The notes: generated from the sequence alone by a model not told the origin. A stretch of DNA of 64,000 nucleotides from Gammaproteobacteria bacterium (GCA_030425195.1 JAUIAV010000004.1:186001-250000); one strand, 5' to 3'; positions 42,292 to 54,020 are shown, counted from the stretch's first letter. Made by a program: numbers and translations.

Positions 42292-43373
42292 GTGCGTCTC
42301 CCGTGTGCCTCATAGCGGGCACCGTTTTCCGTCTCGAAGAACCTGTCGAGCGGCACGGACTCCTGTCTCAGAAAGCCTCTGTCCGGCAGCACACCCGCCG
42401 ACACCATCTCAATCACCGCACACACCGAGGAAGCCGTGGTCCAGGCGATGGCCCGCCACATTCTGCCGCCGATCTCCACCGGATAATACGAACGGACGAA
42501 CTCCCGGCGGTTCAGGCGTCCCTGCTGGGTACCTTCCGCGGACACGTGCACGTGCACGACGTCCTCGTCCACCGGCGGCTTGGCGTTCTTGAGGATCCTG
42601 CCCGCCAGCTCCCGGTCGTCCCGCATGAGCAGCTCGTGGAAGAAGAAGTTCATCAGACTGGCGTGGCCGGGATAGCGCATGGTCTTGTAGTCCAGATTCT
42701 CCACCCGGCCCGCGTAGGTATCACACATGGTGCCGAGGCCGCCGGAGGTGGTGAAGGCTTCCAGCCGCACGCCATTCACATGCACGGTTTCCACCCATTC
42801 CATGGGAGACACCCACTTGTGCTCACCGTCCTCGATGACCTCGCAGTCGTTCAGGTACTCGTTCACCACCCCCTCCGGCGACCAGTTGAACGAATAGGCG
42901 AGCAGGCCCGTGGGATGCTGAGGCAGGGCGCCCACTCTGAGCTTGATGGACCGGACCTCGTCGAACTGCTCCGCCAGATGCGCACCGACGATGCCGACGA
43001 AGCCGGGCGCCAGACCACACTGCGGCGCCATCAGCCGTTCGCTCTTCTCAGCCAGCGCCAGGATCAGCTCCTTGGTCGGGACGTCCTCGGTGAGATCGAA
43101 GTAGAAGATGCCGAGCTCACAGGCGAGCCGGGCCAGGTCCTTGTTGAGATGATAAGGCAGGCAGGAGAGCACGGCCTCCTGATCGGCCAGGATTTTCCTG
43201 AGGGCGGTCTCATCATCGGCGGATACCGCCTCAACCCGGAAGGGCAGATCGCCTTCCGGAGGCGCCACGTCCACCCCGGTGACCTCGAAACCCGTCTGCG
43301 TGAGCAGGCGGGCGGCCAGCTCACCTACCCCGCCGATGCCCAGGACGGCAATCTTCTGAATCTTTCCGGACAC
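42288..43373 (-). CDS. Saccharopine dehydrogenase-family protein, possible L-lysine 6-dehydrogenase
   Basis: 361 residues. The Rossmann start KIAVLGIGGVGELAARLLTQTGFEVTGVD, AVLSCLPYHLN, and MAPQCGLAPGFVGIVGAHL are typical of the family. The length suits lysine 6-dehydrogenases rather than two-domain saccharopine enzymes. The next gene upstream (13 bases) is an ALDH7/antiquitin-like semialdehyde dehydrogenase. Together they would turn lysine into 2-aminoadipate through its 6-semialdehyde. The pathway is inferred from pairing, so other saccharopine-family reactions are possible. Confidence 0.8.
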   Translation of the reverse strand: MSGKIQKIAVLGIGGVGELAARLLTQTGFEVTGVDVAPPEGDLPFRVEAVSADDETALRKILADQEAVLSCLPYHLNKDLARLACELGIFYFDLTEDVPTKELILALAEKSERLMAPQCGLAPGFVGIVGAHLAEQFDEVRSIKLRVGALPQHPTGLLAYSFNWSPEGVVNEYLNDCEVIEDGEHKWVSPMEWVETVHVNGVRLEAFTTSGGLGTMCDTYAGRVENLDYKTMRYPGHASLMNFFFHELLMRDDRELAGRILKNAKPPVDEDVVHVHVSAEGTQQGRLNRREFVRSYYPVEIGGRMWRAIAWTTASSVCAVIEMVSAGVLPDRGFLRQESVPLDRFFETENGARYEAHGRRT

Positions 43374-43386
43374 GCTCGATCTCCTG

Positions 43387-44886
<1,500 letters not shown>

Positions 44887-44900
44887 GTCGTCTCCTCTTC

Positions 44901-44920
44901 TCTGTCTGTCTGTCTGTCTC
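44901..44920 (-). repeat. Short tetranucleotide repeat (GACA)n before the ALDH gene
   Basis: On the minus strand, GACA is repeated 4.75 times just upstream of the ribosome site of the ALDH gene (start 44886). Tetranucleotide tracts in leaders can vary in length and shift expression. With fewer than five units the rate would be low. Confidence 0.8.
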
Positions 44921-44932
44921 AGCTGGTCCGGG

Positions 44933-46993
44933 CTACCAGATCCGGATCCGTTCCTCAGGCGGCAGGTAGAGGGCCGCGTCTTCACCGATATCGAATGCGT
45001 CGTACCAGGCATCCACGTTCCGTACCACGCCGTTGGCCCGGTACTGGGCAGGCGAATGCGGGTCCGCTTTCAGCTGGGAGAGCAGTGCCTCTTCCCGGAT
45101 CCGGGAGCGCCAGAGCTGGGCGTAAGCCAGGAAGAACCGCTGATCCCCCGTCAGACCGTCGATCACGGGTGCCTCACCGCCATTCAGGCTGGAACGGTAG
45201 GCGTGATAGGCGATGTTGATACCGCCCAGATCGCCGATGTTCTCACCCAGCGTGAACTCCCCGTCCACGAAGGTGCCGAGTACGGCTTCGTATTCCGAGT
45301 ACTGGGCCACGAGCTTCGCTGCCAGCGCCTCGAAACGGGACCGGTCCTCTTCGGTCCACCAGTTGACCTGCACACCGCGCCCGTCGGACTTCGAACCCTG
45401 ATCATCGAAGCCGTGACCCATCTCATGACCGATCACGGCACCAATCGCCCCATAGTTCACCGCGGGGTCCGCATCGGGATCGAAGAAAGGCGGCTCGAGA
45501 ATGCCGGCCGGAAAGGTAATGGCGTTGAACTGCGCGTTGTAGAAGGCGTTCACGGTGTGCGCCGGCGAGAACCACTCGTGCCGGTCCGTGGGTTCGTCGA
45601 GCCGGCGGATGGCGTCTACCTGAAAATAGGCCCGCAGCGCCCTCACGTTACCCATCAGATCATCCCGACGGATCTCCACCCCGGAGAAGTCCCGCCATTC
45701 ATCCGGGTAGCCGATCTTCGGCAGAAACGCCTCGAGTTTCTCCAGGGCCCTGACCTTGGTCTGTTCGCTCATCCACTCGAGCTCGGTGATGCGTTCCCCG
45801 AGAGCCGTGCGCAGGTGTTCGACGAGATCCTGCATCTTCCGGCGGGACTCCGGTGGAAAATACCGCTCGACATACACCTCGCCGATCGCATCGCCGAGGC
45901 CATTCCCGGCGCTGACCAGATTGACCGCACGCCGCCATCGTTCCTGCTGTTCAGGCTGTCCGCGCAGCACCCGGCCGTAGAAGTCGAAACTGGCGTCGTC
46001 CAGGGCCGTGGTCAGATAGGGCGCGTTACCCACCAGCAGGTGGTAGGTGAGATAGGCCTGCCAGACCTGCAGCGGTGTGGCATCGATCGCCGCCAGGATC
46101 GGCGCCGTGGCGCTGGGGTAGGCGACGTTGATCACGGCGGGCGTGGTGCCGAGACCACGGAAATAAGCGTTCCAGTCGAACTCCGGATGCGCCCCGGCTA
46201 TGGACTCGGGATCAGAGAGATTGTAGGTGAGCTCCCGATCCCGCCGCTGTGCTCTCGGCCAGTGGGCAGCGGCAATCTCGGTTTCAAGCGCGAGCACCGC
46301 CTCGGCCCGGGCGGCCAGATCCTCTGCCCCGACGAGCGCCAGCATCCGTGCGATGTGCGTGACGTATTCGCTGCGGATGGCACGGAACCGTTCGCCGTCC
46401 TCCAGATAGTAGTCCCGTTCCGGCAGGCCCAGCCCCGCCGCGTAGAGCGCGCCGATGAACCGGCTCGGATCCTTCCGATCGATCTGGATGCCGAGCGCCA
46501 GCGGGTTGTTTCCACCATGATTCTGAATCCATCCCAGGGCTTCGGCGAGCGCCTCCCGGGAGTCGATGGCACGGATCCGGTACAGCTCCGCCCGGATCGG
46601 CTCGTAGCCGCTTTCATTGAGTGCCTCCGTGTCGAGAAAGCTGGCGTAGTAATCGCCGATCTTCTGCTCCACCGAGCCGGGCTCGGGCTGCGCTGCGGCC
46701 AGTTCCTCGATGAGAGACTGAACCCGTTCCTGAGCCTGGTCCCGGAGCTCATAGAAGTTGCCGAAGGCCGTCTTGTCTTCGGGCAGCTCGTAGCTGTCCA
46801 GCCACGCCCCGTTGGCATGCTGATAAAAGTCCTCGCCGGGAGGAACCGCGGAGTCGATCAGCCCCAGGTCCACGTTCTCCGCCGGGCCGGGGTTATCCAT
46901 GGTGTCCGGGCCGGTTCGGGATCGGTCACATCCTGACACCGACAGGATCACGATCAGCAGCAGGCCGCTCAAGGTTGTGTATTGCATGATCAC
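44933..46993 (-). CDS. M13 family zinc metallopeptidase lipoprotein
   Basis: 686 residues. Lipobox ILSVSG-C (Cys22). The neprilysin-family catalytic set is complete: [23 protein letters not shown] (HExxH), ENIGDLGG with the third zinc ligand Glu, and a C-terminal ending IRIW (family members end in C-x-x-W; here Ile takes the Cys place). It is an oligopeptidase anchored in the envelope. The start is ATG 46993 or 46987. A TGGTAGAAT extended -10 lies 25 bases upstream. Confidence 0.93.
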   Translation of the reverse strand: MIMQYTTLSGLLLIVILSVSGCDRSRTGPDTMDNPGPAENVDLGLIDSAVPPGEDFYQHANGAWLDSYELPEDKTAFGNFYELRDQAQERVQSLIEELAAAQPEPGSVEQKIGDYYASFLDTEALNESGYEPIRAELYRIRAIDSREALAEALGWIQNHGGNNPLALGIQIDRKDPSRFIGALYAAGLGLPERDYYLEDGERFRAIRSEYVTHIARMLALVGAEDLAARAEAVLALETEIAAAHWPRAQRRDRELTYNLSDPESIAGAHPEFDWNAYFRGLGTTPAVINVAYPSATAPILAAIDATPLQVWQAYLTYHLLVGNAPYLTTALDDASFDFYGRVLRGQPEQQERWRRAVNLVSAGNGLGDAIGEVYVERYFPPESRRKMQDLVEHLRTALGERITELEWMSEQTKVRALEKLEAFLPKIGYPDEWRDFSGVEIRRDDLMGNVRALRAYFQVDAIRRLDEPTDRHEWFSPAHTVNAFYNAQFNAITFPAGILEPPFFDPDADPAVNYGAIGAVIGHEMGHGFDDQGSKSDGRGVQVNWWTEEDRSRFEALAAKLVAQYSEYEAVLGTFVDGEFTLGENIGDLGGINIAYHAYRSSLNGGEAPVIDGLTGDQRFFLAYAQLWRSRIREEALLSQLKADPHSPAQYRANGVVRNVDAWYDAFDIGEDAALYLPPEERIRIW

Positions 46994-47017
46994 GCGCGTG
47001 AGTACTCGGGGTGGCGG

Positions 47018-47026
47018 ATTCTACCA
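47018..47026 (-). promoter_or_regulatory. Extended -10 promoter element of the M13 peptidase gene
   Basis: TGGTAGAAT on the minus strand matches TGnTATAAT with one mismatch in the hexamer. No good -35 is seen 16-18 bases upstream, as is usual for extended -10 promoters. The expected transcript start is near 47011, with a leader of about 18 nt to ATG 46993. Confidence 0.4.
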
Positions 47027-47095
47027 GCGTTGCCGCCCCGAACCCCACCACGTATGCTCCCTGATCTTCCAGAAACACAGACGAATCAGAGGTCT

Positions 47096-48631
47096 ATGAA
47101 GCGGGACATCATCGAGAGGCTGGAAGCCACCAGCCAGGCCGCCGAGCTCGGCGGCGGCGAGCATCGCATTCAGCAGCAGCATCTCAAAGGCAAGCTGACG
47201 GCCCGGGAGCGGATCAGTCTGCTGCTGGATGAGGACTCCTTTGAGGAGTGGGACAAGTTCGTCGAACACCGGTGCACGGACTTCGGCATGGAGGAGCAGA
47301 AGATTCCTTCAGACGGTGTAGTCACCGGCTACGGCACCATCAATGGCCGTCTGGTCTTCGTGTTCAGTCAGGACTTCACCGTGTTCGGAGGCGCGCTTTC
47401 GGAAGCCAATGCCGAGAAAATCTGCAAGGTGATGGACCAGGCCATGAAGGTGGGTGCGCCGGTGATCGGAATGAACGACTCCGGCGGCGCGAGAATCCAG
47501 GAAGGCGTCGCCTCTCTCGGCGGCTATGCGGAGATCTTCCAGAGAAACGTGCTCGCCTCCGGCGTGGTTCCGCAGATCAGCCTGGTGATGGGTCCCTGTG
47601 CAGGCGGCGCCGTCTACTCACCGGCCATCACGGATTTCATTTTCATGGTCGAGCACTCGTCCTACATGTTCGTCACGGGACCGGACGTGGTGAAGACCGT
47701 CACCCACGAGATCGTCACGCCGGAGGAGCTCGGCGGCGCGAGCATTCACTCGAAGAAGTCGGGTGTTGCCGATCTGGCCATGGAAAACGACGTTCAGGCC
47801 ATTCTGCAGACCCGGCGGTTCATGGACTTCCTGCCGCCGAACAACCGGGAGAAACCGCCCCGCTGGCCGACGGAAGACCCGGCAACCCGGGAGGAGCCGT
47901 CACTCGACAGCCTGGTGCCCGCGGATGCGACCAAGCCTTACGACATCAAGGAAGTGATCGTGAAAGTCGCCGACGAGGGCGACTTCTTCGAGCTGCAGCC
48001 GAACTATGCAGCCAACATCGTCATCGGTTTCATCCGCCTGCAGGGAACCACCGTGGGTGTGGTCGCTAATCAGCCCATGTGGATGGGCGGCACGCTGGAC
48101 ATCGACGCGTCAAAGAAGGGTGCCCGGTTCGTCCGTTTCTGCGATGCGTTCAACATTCCCATCCTCACGCTCGTGGACGTACCCGGCTTCATGCCGGGCA
48201 CTGCCCAGGAGTACGGCGGGATCATCAAGAACGGTGCCAAGCTGCTGTACGCCTACGCGGAATGCACCGTACCGAAGGTGACGCTGATCACCCGGAAGGC
48301 CTACGGCGGCGCCTACGACGTGATGGCCTCAAAGCACCTGCGGGGCGATGTGAACTTCGCCTGGCCGTCTGCCGAGATTGCCGTGATGGGTGCCAAAGGC
48401 GCGGTGGAAATCATCTTCCGCAAGGACATCGGCGATGCGCAGCTGATCGAGGCCAGAACCCAGGATTACGAGGATCGATTCGCCAACCCGTTCATCGCCG
48501 CCAGCCGGGGCTACGTGGACGACGTTTTCATGCCGCGGGAAACCCGGCAGCGGATCTGCCGTTCCTTCGCCATGCTGAGGGACAAGCAGCTGGAAAACCC
48601 CTGGCGCAAGCACGGCAACATTCCGCTCTAG
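47096..48631 (+). CDS. pccB: Propionyl-CoA carboxylase beta subunit (carboxyltransferase)
   Basis: 511 residues. The carboxyltransferase fold is shown by [65 protein letters not shown] and the second half [18 protein letters not shown]...[14 protein letters not shown]. Length and the sequence around [17 protein letters not shown] fit propionyl-CoA-type enzymes more than acetyl-CoA. It transfers the carboxyl group from biotin to acyl-CoA, leading to methylmalonyl-CoA. AGAGG precedes ATG 47096; pccA follows 16 bases later. Confidence 0.93.
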   Translation: MKRDIIERLEATSQAAELGGGEHRIQQQHLKGKLTARERISLLLDEDSFEEWDKFVEHRCTDFGMEEQKIPSDGVVTGYGTINGRLVFVFSQDFTVFGGALSEANAEKICKVMDQAMKVGAPVIGMNDSGGARIQEGVASLGGYAEIFQRNVLASGVVPQISLVMGPCAGGAVYSPAITDFIFMVEHSSYMFVTGPDVVKTVTHEIVTPEELGGASIHSKKSGVADLAMENDVQAILQTRRFMDFLPPNNREKPPRWPTEDPATREEPSLDSLVPADATKPYDIKEVIVKVADEGDFFELQPNYAANIVIGFIRLQGTTVGVVANQPMWMGGTLDIDASKKGARFVRFCDAFNIPILTLVDVPGFMPGTAQEYGGIIKNGAKLLYAYAECTVPKVTLITRKAYGGAYDVMASKHLRGDVNFAWPSAEIAVMGAKGAVEIIFRKDIGDAQLIEARTQDYEDRFANPFIAASRGYVDDVFMPRETRQRICRSFAMLRDKQLENPWRKHGNIPL

Positions 48632-48647
48632 AGATACGGGTCAACGC

Positions 48648-50633
48648 ATGTTCAAGAAAATACTCATCGCCAACCGGGGCGAGATCGCCTGCCGGGTCAT
48701 CAGAACGGCCAGAAGAATGGGCATCGGCACCGTCGCCATCTACTCGGATGCGGATGCCGGCGCCCTGCACGTACGCATGGCGGACGAAGCCGTGCACGTG
48801 GGCGGACCGGCCTCCACCGACTCCTATCTGAGAATCGACCGGGTGCTGGATGCCATCCGGAGCACGGGCGCCGAAGCCGTGCATCCCGGCTACGGCTTTC
48901 TCTCTGAGAACGCGGAATTCGCGGCGGCGCTGGATAAGGCCGGCGTGGCTTTCATCGGTCCCGGCATCCGGGCAATCACCAGCATGGGAGACAAGATCGC
49001 TTCCAAGCAGCTCGCGGCGGAAGCAGGGGTGAACACCATTCCCGGTTACACCGACGTGATCGAGGATGCGGATCACGCGGTGAAGATCGCCGCGGAAATC
49101 GGCTATCCCGTGATGCTCAAGGCAAGCGCCGGTGGCGGTGGCAAGGGCATGCGGGTGGTCTGGAACGACGCCGAATGCCGGGAAGGCTTCGACAGCACCC
49201 GGGCTGAAGCCCGTTCGAGCTTCGGCGACGACCGGATCTTCGCCGAGAAGTTCGTGGAGGAACCGCGGCACATCGAGATTCAGGTGCTGGCGGACAAGCA
49301 CGGCAACGCCATCTATCTCGGCGAGCGCGAATGCTCGATACAGCGCCGTCACCAGAAGGTGATCGAGGAAGCGCCCTCACCCTTCCTGGACGAGGCCACC
49401 CGGGCCGCCATGGGCGAGCAGGCAGTGGCGCTCGCAAAGGCCGTGGATTATTCGTCCGCCGGCACGGTGGAGTTCATCGTCGACGCCAACCGCAACTTCT
49501 ATTTCCTGGAAATGAACACCCGGCTGCAGGTGGAACATCCCATCACCGAGTTCATCACAGGCCAGGATCTGGTGGAGCACATGATCCGGGTGGCGGACGG
49601 TGAACGGCTCTCCCTCGCTCAGAAGGACGTGACTCTCACCGGCTGGTCGCTGGAAGCCAGGGTCTACGCCGAGGATCCGTTCCGTAACTTCCTGCCCTCG
49701 ATCGGCCGGCTGGTCCGCTATATCGCGCCTCAGGAAACGAAGCATGTGCGGGTGGACTCCGGCATCGAGGAAGGCAGTGAAGTCTCCATGTACTACGATC
49801 CCATGATCGCGAAGCTGGTCACCTACGGCGAAACCCGGGAGGAGGCCATCGACCGCATGGGCGACGCCCTGGACGCGTATTACATCCGAGGTGTGAACCA
49901 CAACATCAGCTTTCTGAACGCCCTGATCGCCCACCCGAGATTCCGGGAAGGCCGGCTGACCACGAACTTCATCGCCGAGGAGTATCCGAACGGCTTCGAT
50001 GCCGCCGACGTGCCCCAGTCCGACCCGGCCCTGCCCGTCGCCATGGCCGCGGTGGCGCACCGGATCATCAGCACCCGTGCGAACGACATCAGCGGCCAGA
50101 CCAGACGGTTCGAGCTCGAGGATCGGGACGAATGGGTGGTGATCGCCAACGGCGAGCACTATCCGGTCACCCTGGAATCCGTGGCGCACGGCTTCGAGAT
50201 CAGTCATGGCGACATGGTTTACCGGGTCACCACGGACTGGTGCATCGGCAGACCGGTGATGGAGGCTGAGATCAACGGCCGCGCCGTCACCATGCAGATC
50301 GATCGGGCGGACGCAGGCTACCGGCTGCACCACCGGGGTGCGGTGGTCGACGTTCTCGTGCTCTCGCCGACGGCCGCAGAGCTCACCCGCCACATGATCG
50401 AGCGGGAACCGCCCGATCTCTCCAGGTTCCTGCTCTCGCCCATGCCCGGTCTGCTGGTCCGGCTCTCGGTCGCGGAAGGCGATGAGGTGAAATCGGGAGA
50501 GGAGCTGGCCGCAGTGGAGGCCATGAAGATGGAGAACAGTCTACGCGCCACGGAAAACGTGAAGATTGCGAAGATCCTGGTCTCCGAAGGCGACAGCCTG
50601 GAAGTGGATCAGCCGATCCTGGAATTCGAGTAG
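48648..50633 (+). CDS. pccA: Propionyl/acetyl-CoA carboxylase alpha subunit (biotin carboxylase and carrier)
   Basis: 661 residues. The biotin carboxylase domain starts FKKILIANRGEIACRVIRTARRMG; the ATP loop is KASAGGGGKGMRVV; the catalytic set follows with ERECSIQRRHQKVIEEAPSP and FLEMNTRLQVEHPITEFITG. A BT linker domain follows, then the biotinyl domain with the AMKM motif (Lys627 biotinylated). It forms the holoenzyme with PccB, 16 bases upstream. Product fate (methylmalonyl-CoA mutase) is not in the window. Confidence 0.94.
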   Translation: MFKKILIANRGEIACRVIRTARRMGIGTVAIYSDADAGALHVRMADEAVHVGGPASTDSYLRIDRVLDAIRSTGAEAVHPGYGFLSENAEFAAALDKAGVAFIGPGIRAITSMGDKIASKQLAAEAGVNTIPGYTDVIEDADHAVKIAAEIGYPVMLKASAGGGGKGMRVVWNDAECREGFDSTRAEARSSFGDDRIFAEKFVEEPRHIEIQVLADKHGNAIYLGERECSIQRRHQKVIEEAPSPFLDEATRAAMGEQAVALAKAVDYSSAGTVEFIVDANRNFYFLEMNTRLQVEHPITEFITGQDLVEHMIRVADGERLSLAQKDVTLTGWSLEARVYAEDPFRNFLPSIGRLVRYIAPQETKHVRVDSGIEEGSEVSMYYDPMIAKLVTYGETREEAIDRMGDALDAYYIRGVNHNISFLNALIAHPRFREGRLTTNFIAEEYPNGFDAADVPQSDPALPVAMAAVAHRIISTRANDISGQTRRFELEDRDEWVVIANGEHYPVTLESVAHGFEISHGDMVYRVTTDWCIGRPVMEAEINGRAVTMQIDRADAGYRLHHRGAVVDVLVLSPTAAELTRHMIEREPPDLSRFLLSPMPGLLVRLSVAEGDEVKSGEELAAVEAMKMENSLRATENVKIAKILVSEGDSLEVDQPILEFE

Positions 50634-50641
50634 CCGGCCGG

Positions 50642-51373
50642 TCAGCCCGGTCGCTTCGGCGGTCCGGCACTGGTGTAGCGCGTACCGGGCGGATCCACGG
50701 CCCACTCAGGAGACTGCCCCCAGGATTCCTCGAAAACGAGCTCATTGAGCGGCCTGCGCCGGACCGGACCATGCCGGCCGGCCGGCTTCCCGAGCGTCAC
50801 CGTCGCCGCAATCAGCGTGTTCTCCGGCACCTCGAGCAGCTCCACCAGCTCGCCGTATACCGCACCGTGAAATCCGGTGAGCACACCGCCGTAGCCGAGC
50901 CCGCGGGCCGCCAGCAGCAGGTTCTGTACCGCGGGATAAATGGAGGCACCCTCGAACGTGGTCGGCTCCCGGTAGCGTACGAGACAGGGCAGCACCAGGG
51001 CCGGCGCGCGCTCGAAATGATCCACGTAGTAGGCCATGGTCCTGGCCATGCGTGCCTTTGGAGAGTCCGCTCTCGCGCCCGACCCTTCATCGTAGCCGTC
51101 GTTTTTCCGCTTGGCGGCCCAGGATTTCCGGGCCGCGGCGCCGATGAGACGCTTCGCTTCCCGGGCCTTGGGGCCGTCGGTGAGCACGATGAACCGGAAC
51201 GGCTGCCGGTTCGAGCCGCTGGGCGCCCGGGTGGCCGCAAACAGCATGGCCCGCAACGCTTCGACCGGGATGGGCTCGTCGGTATAGCGGCGTATGGAAC
51301 GGGTGCTCGCCAGCCCTTCCAGCAGTCCGACACTGTCCTCCGGAAGATCGAGCCGTGACAGATCTTCGCTCAC
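50642..51373 (-). CDS. Nitroreductase-family flavoprotein
   Basis: 243 residues. The FMN-binding opening is STRSIRRYTDEPIPVEALRAMLFAATRAPSGSNRQPFRFIV, with the usual R-x-[SI]-x-R and 'AP-S-x-x-x-Q-P' pattern, and RGLGYGGVLTGF near the C-terminus. It reduces nitro compounds, quinones or similar with NAD(P)H. The start is GTG 51373. Convergent with pccA by 8 bases; not obviously linked to it. Substrate unknown. Confidence 0.88.
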   Translation of the reverse strand: MSEDLSRLDLPEDSVGLLEGLASTRSIRRYTDEPIPVEALRAMLFAATRAPSGSNRQPFRFIVLTDGPKAREAKRLIGAAARKSWAAKRKNDGYDEGSGARADSPKARMARTMAYYVDHFERAPALVLPCLVRYREPTTFEGASIYPAVQNLLLAARGLGYGGVLTGFHGAVYGELVELLEVPENTLIAATVTLGKPAGRHGPVRRRPLNELVFEESWGQSPEWAVDPPGTRYTSAGPPKRPG

Positions 51374-51439
51374 GCATTGCCTCTCGTCAGGGAATCAGGC
51401 GCCATCATCCCCGATCCTCAGCGGACGGGCCAGCAGCTT

Positions 51440-52036
51440 CTACCCGGGCGGTCTGACGAGCAGCGCGTACGGCGATCCCGTGACCGGCTCGGAAAACTCG
51501 CCCACGATCCGATAACCGAGGCGCCGATAGAACGGCCGGTTCCGAGGCACGAAGGTCTCCAGCCAGGTGGCAACCCCCTGCCGGTCGCTTTCCCGGAGCA
51601 CCGCGCCGACCAGCTCGGCTCCGAGGCCGCGGTTCTGATGAGCAGGCAGCACCCCGACGATGGACAGATACCAGGCGGCCTCGTCGACCAGATGCCCGGC
51701 GTTGGCCGTCATGTTAATCATCGCTGCCCGGTAGCGCGACAGTGCGAGGGTGCCGAAACGCTGGAGCAGAAATTCTTCCCTGGCGGCCTTCCTCTGCGCA
51801 GCACGCTCGGGTGTCTGAGGCAGCAGCCACACGGATACGCCGGAGGCCTCGCCTTCCGGAAAAAACAGCCGGCCATACTCGGCCGCTTCCCGCATGGAAA
51901 AGTCGTAGTAGTCGAGCATGGCTTCCCGGCCGGGAGGATGGGCGGCCCATTGTTCCAGGGCGGCGAAGTAGGGATCCGGCCTGAGGGCTTCATAGAGCGA
52001 TTGCGCGTGCTGTGGATAGATGAGCGGCACTGTCAC
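51440..52036 (-). CDS. GNAT-family N-acetyltransferase
   Basis: 198 residues. A GNAT fold with acetyl-CoA loop VLPAHQNRGLGAELVGAVL (Q-x-x-G-x-G/A) and the C-terminal RPFYRRLGYRIVGEF. The N-terminal 90 residues are helical and carry YDFSMREAAEYGRLFFPEGEA, often seen in small-molecule acetyltransferases. The start is GTG 52036 with GGGA just upstream. Substrate unknown. Confidence 0.85.
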   Translation of the reverse strand: MTVPLIYPQHAQSLYEALRPDPYFAALEQWAAHPPGREAMLDYYDFSMREAAEYGRLFFPEGEASGVSVWLLPQTPERAAQRKAAREEFLLQRFGTLALSRYRAAMINMTANAGHLVDEAAWYLSIVGVLPAHQNRGLGAELVGAVLRESDRQGVATWLETFVPRNRPFYRRLGYRIVGEFSEPVTGSPYALLVRPPG

Positions 52037-52084
52037 TTCCCGACCATTTTCCGGCCCATTCCCGGCGCCTCTCTCAGCAGCCGA

Positions 52085-53188
52085 TCAACCGTCGGACGTC
52101 AGGCTCATCACGTACCCCCTGGCGGGGTCCGCCGTTCCGGCGAGAAAGCGTTCGTAGGTTGCCGTCAATGCCTCGATGCCATGACCGGTTTCCACCTGAA
52201 TCCAGCGCCCGGAAGCCTCGAGAAATCCCTGCCACGCCCCGGCCATCAGGAGATTGAACTGCTCCTGTCCCCATTCGGCCAGGCGCTTCTGAATCTGCGT
52301 GGGTGCAAAGAACATCTCTGGCTTCGGCCCGGGCAGGTCCTGGTCGCCCTGCCCCACCGTGGCCGCATCCCAGTGTGTGGCGCCCACCGCGCAGCTGTAG
52401 CGGAGCTCGTCCGCCAGACGCCCGTGCACGGCCGCTCGAACGGAGCCGCTGCCGGCCATGTCCACCATCACCGAGGACGTCCTCGGCAGCGATGGGATCT
52501 CTTCGTAGGTGAAGGTGTGATCGTAGCAGCCGAGGCTTTCGACGAAGGCCCGGTTGCGTTCGGAGGTCAGACCGATCACCCGGCACTGCTCCCGCCGGTT
52601 CCCGTGCAGCAGATGCGCAAGCCCCAGGGCCGTCTTGCTCGATGCGCTGGTGAGGATCACGTTGCGGGCATCGAAGAAGCCGTTGTCGGCGAGAAAATCG
52701 TCGAGAAAAAAGGCGGTGGTGAACAGCGGCCGGTACAGCATCTGCTCCGCTTCCCGATCCGGATCGTACGCCGGGTCGGCGGCCGTTCTCGTGTACTGAT
52801 TGTAGACCGGCGGCAGAGCGGCACGATGGGCGGCGCCATCCACCAGGCCACCCCGACTCACGTTTTCCGGTCGGATCACCAGGTGAGTGCTCATGGGATA
52901 GTAGCCGTAGAGCCGTTCGCCCACCGGCACCGCCGGCAGCGTTGAGGCGATGACCTCGCCGAAACCCCAGACGGGGATACGGCCCCAGGGCGCCTCCGCC
53001 GGGAAAAACTGCCAGTAGCCGATGGCATCGCCGGCAACACCGTAGGTGATGTTGTTCGCCGTCAGGGCAAAGTGGTCGACACGGATCAGGACCTCCCCTG
53101 CCTGCGGCGCCTCGATCTGTGCTTCCCGGAGACGCCAGTTGGCCAGATTGGCCCGCTCGGACTCCAGAGTGACCGTTTGAACATGCAT
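52085..53188 (-). CDS. DUF2855-family (MDR-like) protein
   Basis: 367 residues from ATG 53188. It resembles zinc-free medium-chain dehydrogenases: LIRVDHFALTANNITYGVAGD...YWQFFPA near the N-terminus and a Rossmann-like NVILTSASSKTALGLAHLL. I associate this layout with DUF2855 proteins. A TACACT -10 element ends seven bases before the ATG, so the mRNA may be leaderless. It is divergent from the Asp/Asn hydroxylase-like gene across 52 bases. Activity unknown. Confidence 0.82.
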   Translation of the reverse strand: MHVQTVTLESERANLANWRLREAQIEAPQAGEVLIRVDHFALTANNITYGVAGDAIGYWQFFPAEAPWGRIPVWGFGEVIASTLPAVPVGERLYGYYPMSTHLVIRPENVSRGGLVDGAAHRAALPPVYNQYTRTAADPAYDPDREAEQMLYRPLFTTAFFLDDFLADNGFFDARNVILTSASSKTALGLAHLLHGNRREQCRVIGLTSERNRAFVESLGCYDHTFTYEEIPSLPRTSSVMVDMAGSGSVRAAVHGRLADELRYSCAVGATHWDAATVGQGDQDLPGPKPEMFFAPTQIQKRLAEWGQEQFNLLMAGAWQGFLEASGRWIQVETGHGIEALTATYERFLAGTADPARGYVMSLTSDG

Positions 53189-53195
53189 GCGCGGG

Positions 53196-53234
53196 AGTGT
53201 AGCCGTATTGCCACCAGGTCGATACCGGTAGAAT
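53196..53234. promoter_or_regulatory. Divergent -10 elements placed for leaderless transcripts
   Basis: Minus strand: TACACT (53201-53196), seven bases before ATG 53188. Plus strand: TAGAAT (53229-53234), six bases before ATG 53241, with TTGCCA (53208-53213) as a possible -35. Both transcripts would start at or next to the A of the start codon. Neither gene has a Shine-Dalgarno. Confidence 0.5.
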
Positions 53235-53240
53235 GCTCCC

Positions 53241-53969
53241 ATGCAGCTGTATCCTTCCATCAAGAAGCTGGGCGTGAAGCTCATGCGTGGTGTTTCCGAG
53301 TTTCAGGCCCGCCACTCGCTGGTCGGCACCGGCCCCGTGCTCGACAATGCCGAATTCCCCTGGGTGAGCACGGTGGAAGCCGCATTCCCGCAAATCCGGG
53401 CGGAGCTCGACGCGCTTCTGGAGCACCCTGAGCGCATCCCGGCGTTCCATGAGATTTCCCCGGACCAGAAACGGATCTCCAAGGGCGACAACTGGAAGGT
53501 TTTCACCTTCCATGCCTACGGCACCCGGATCGAGGAAAACCGGGCCCTGTGCCCGGAGACCTCCCGGCTCATCGATCAGGTGCCGGGACTGCAGAACGCC
53601 TGGTTCTCCATTCTCGCACCCGGCTATCACATCCCGCCGCACCACGGCCCCACCCGGGCCGTGGTCCGCCTGCATCTTGGGCTCGTCGTCCCGGAGGACC
53701 GGGCCTCCTGCTGGATCCGGGTAGACGATCGGATCTGCACCTGGGAGGAAGGCAAGGTGCTCGTCTTCGACGACACCTACGAGCACGAGGTACGCAACGA
53801 CACGCCCGACCGGCGGGTGGTGCTGTTTCTCGACTTCGACCGGCCCATGGACCGGGTGGGCGGTCTGGTGAACGGGCTTCTGGTCTATCTCATCCGGATC
53901 AGCAGTTACGTACAGGTCCCGCTCAAGAATCTGGCCGACTGGAACAAGGACCTGCAGAAGGCGAACTGA
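53241..53969 (+). CDS. Aspartyl/asparaginyl beta-hydroxylase-like Fe(II)/2-oxoglutarate enzyme
   Basis: 242 residues. The AspH fold is shown by HIPPHHGPTRAVVRLHLGL (first metal His plus the 2-oxoglutarate-contacting Arg) and VLVFDDTYEHEVRND (second His in TYEHEV), followed by VVLFLDFDRP. A C-terminal hydrophobic helix (GLVNGLLVYLIRI) may tether it to the membrane. In bacteria such proteins hydroxylate lipids or peptides; substrate unknown. A terminator lies 26 bases after the stop. Confidence 0.88.
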   Translation: MQLYPSIKKLGVKLMRGVSEFQARHSLVGTGPVLDNAEFPWVSTVEAAFPQIRAELDALLEHPERIPAFHEISPDQKRISKGDNWKVFTFHAYGTRIEENRALCPETSRLIDQVPGLQNAWFSILAPGYHIPPHHGPTRAVVRLHLGLVVPEDRASCWIRVDDRICTWEEGKVLVFDDTYEHEVRNDTPDRRVVLFLDFDRPMDRVGGLVNGLLVYLIRISSYVQVPLKNLADWNKDLQKAN

Positions 53970-53994
53970 ATCACATGCAGCCGCCGATGCCCGC

Positions 53995-54020
53995 AGAGCC
54001 ACATATAACGGGCTCTTTTT
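53995..54020 (+). terminator. Intrinsic terminator after the AspH-like gene
   Basis: Stem AGAGCC (53995-54000) / GGCTCT (54011-54016) with a 10-base loop is followed by a run of T (54015-54020). It separates the AspH-like gene from cysH. Confidence 0.7.
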
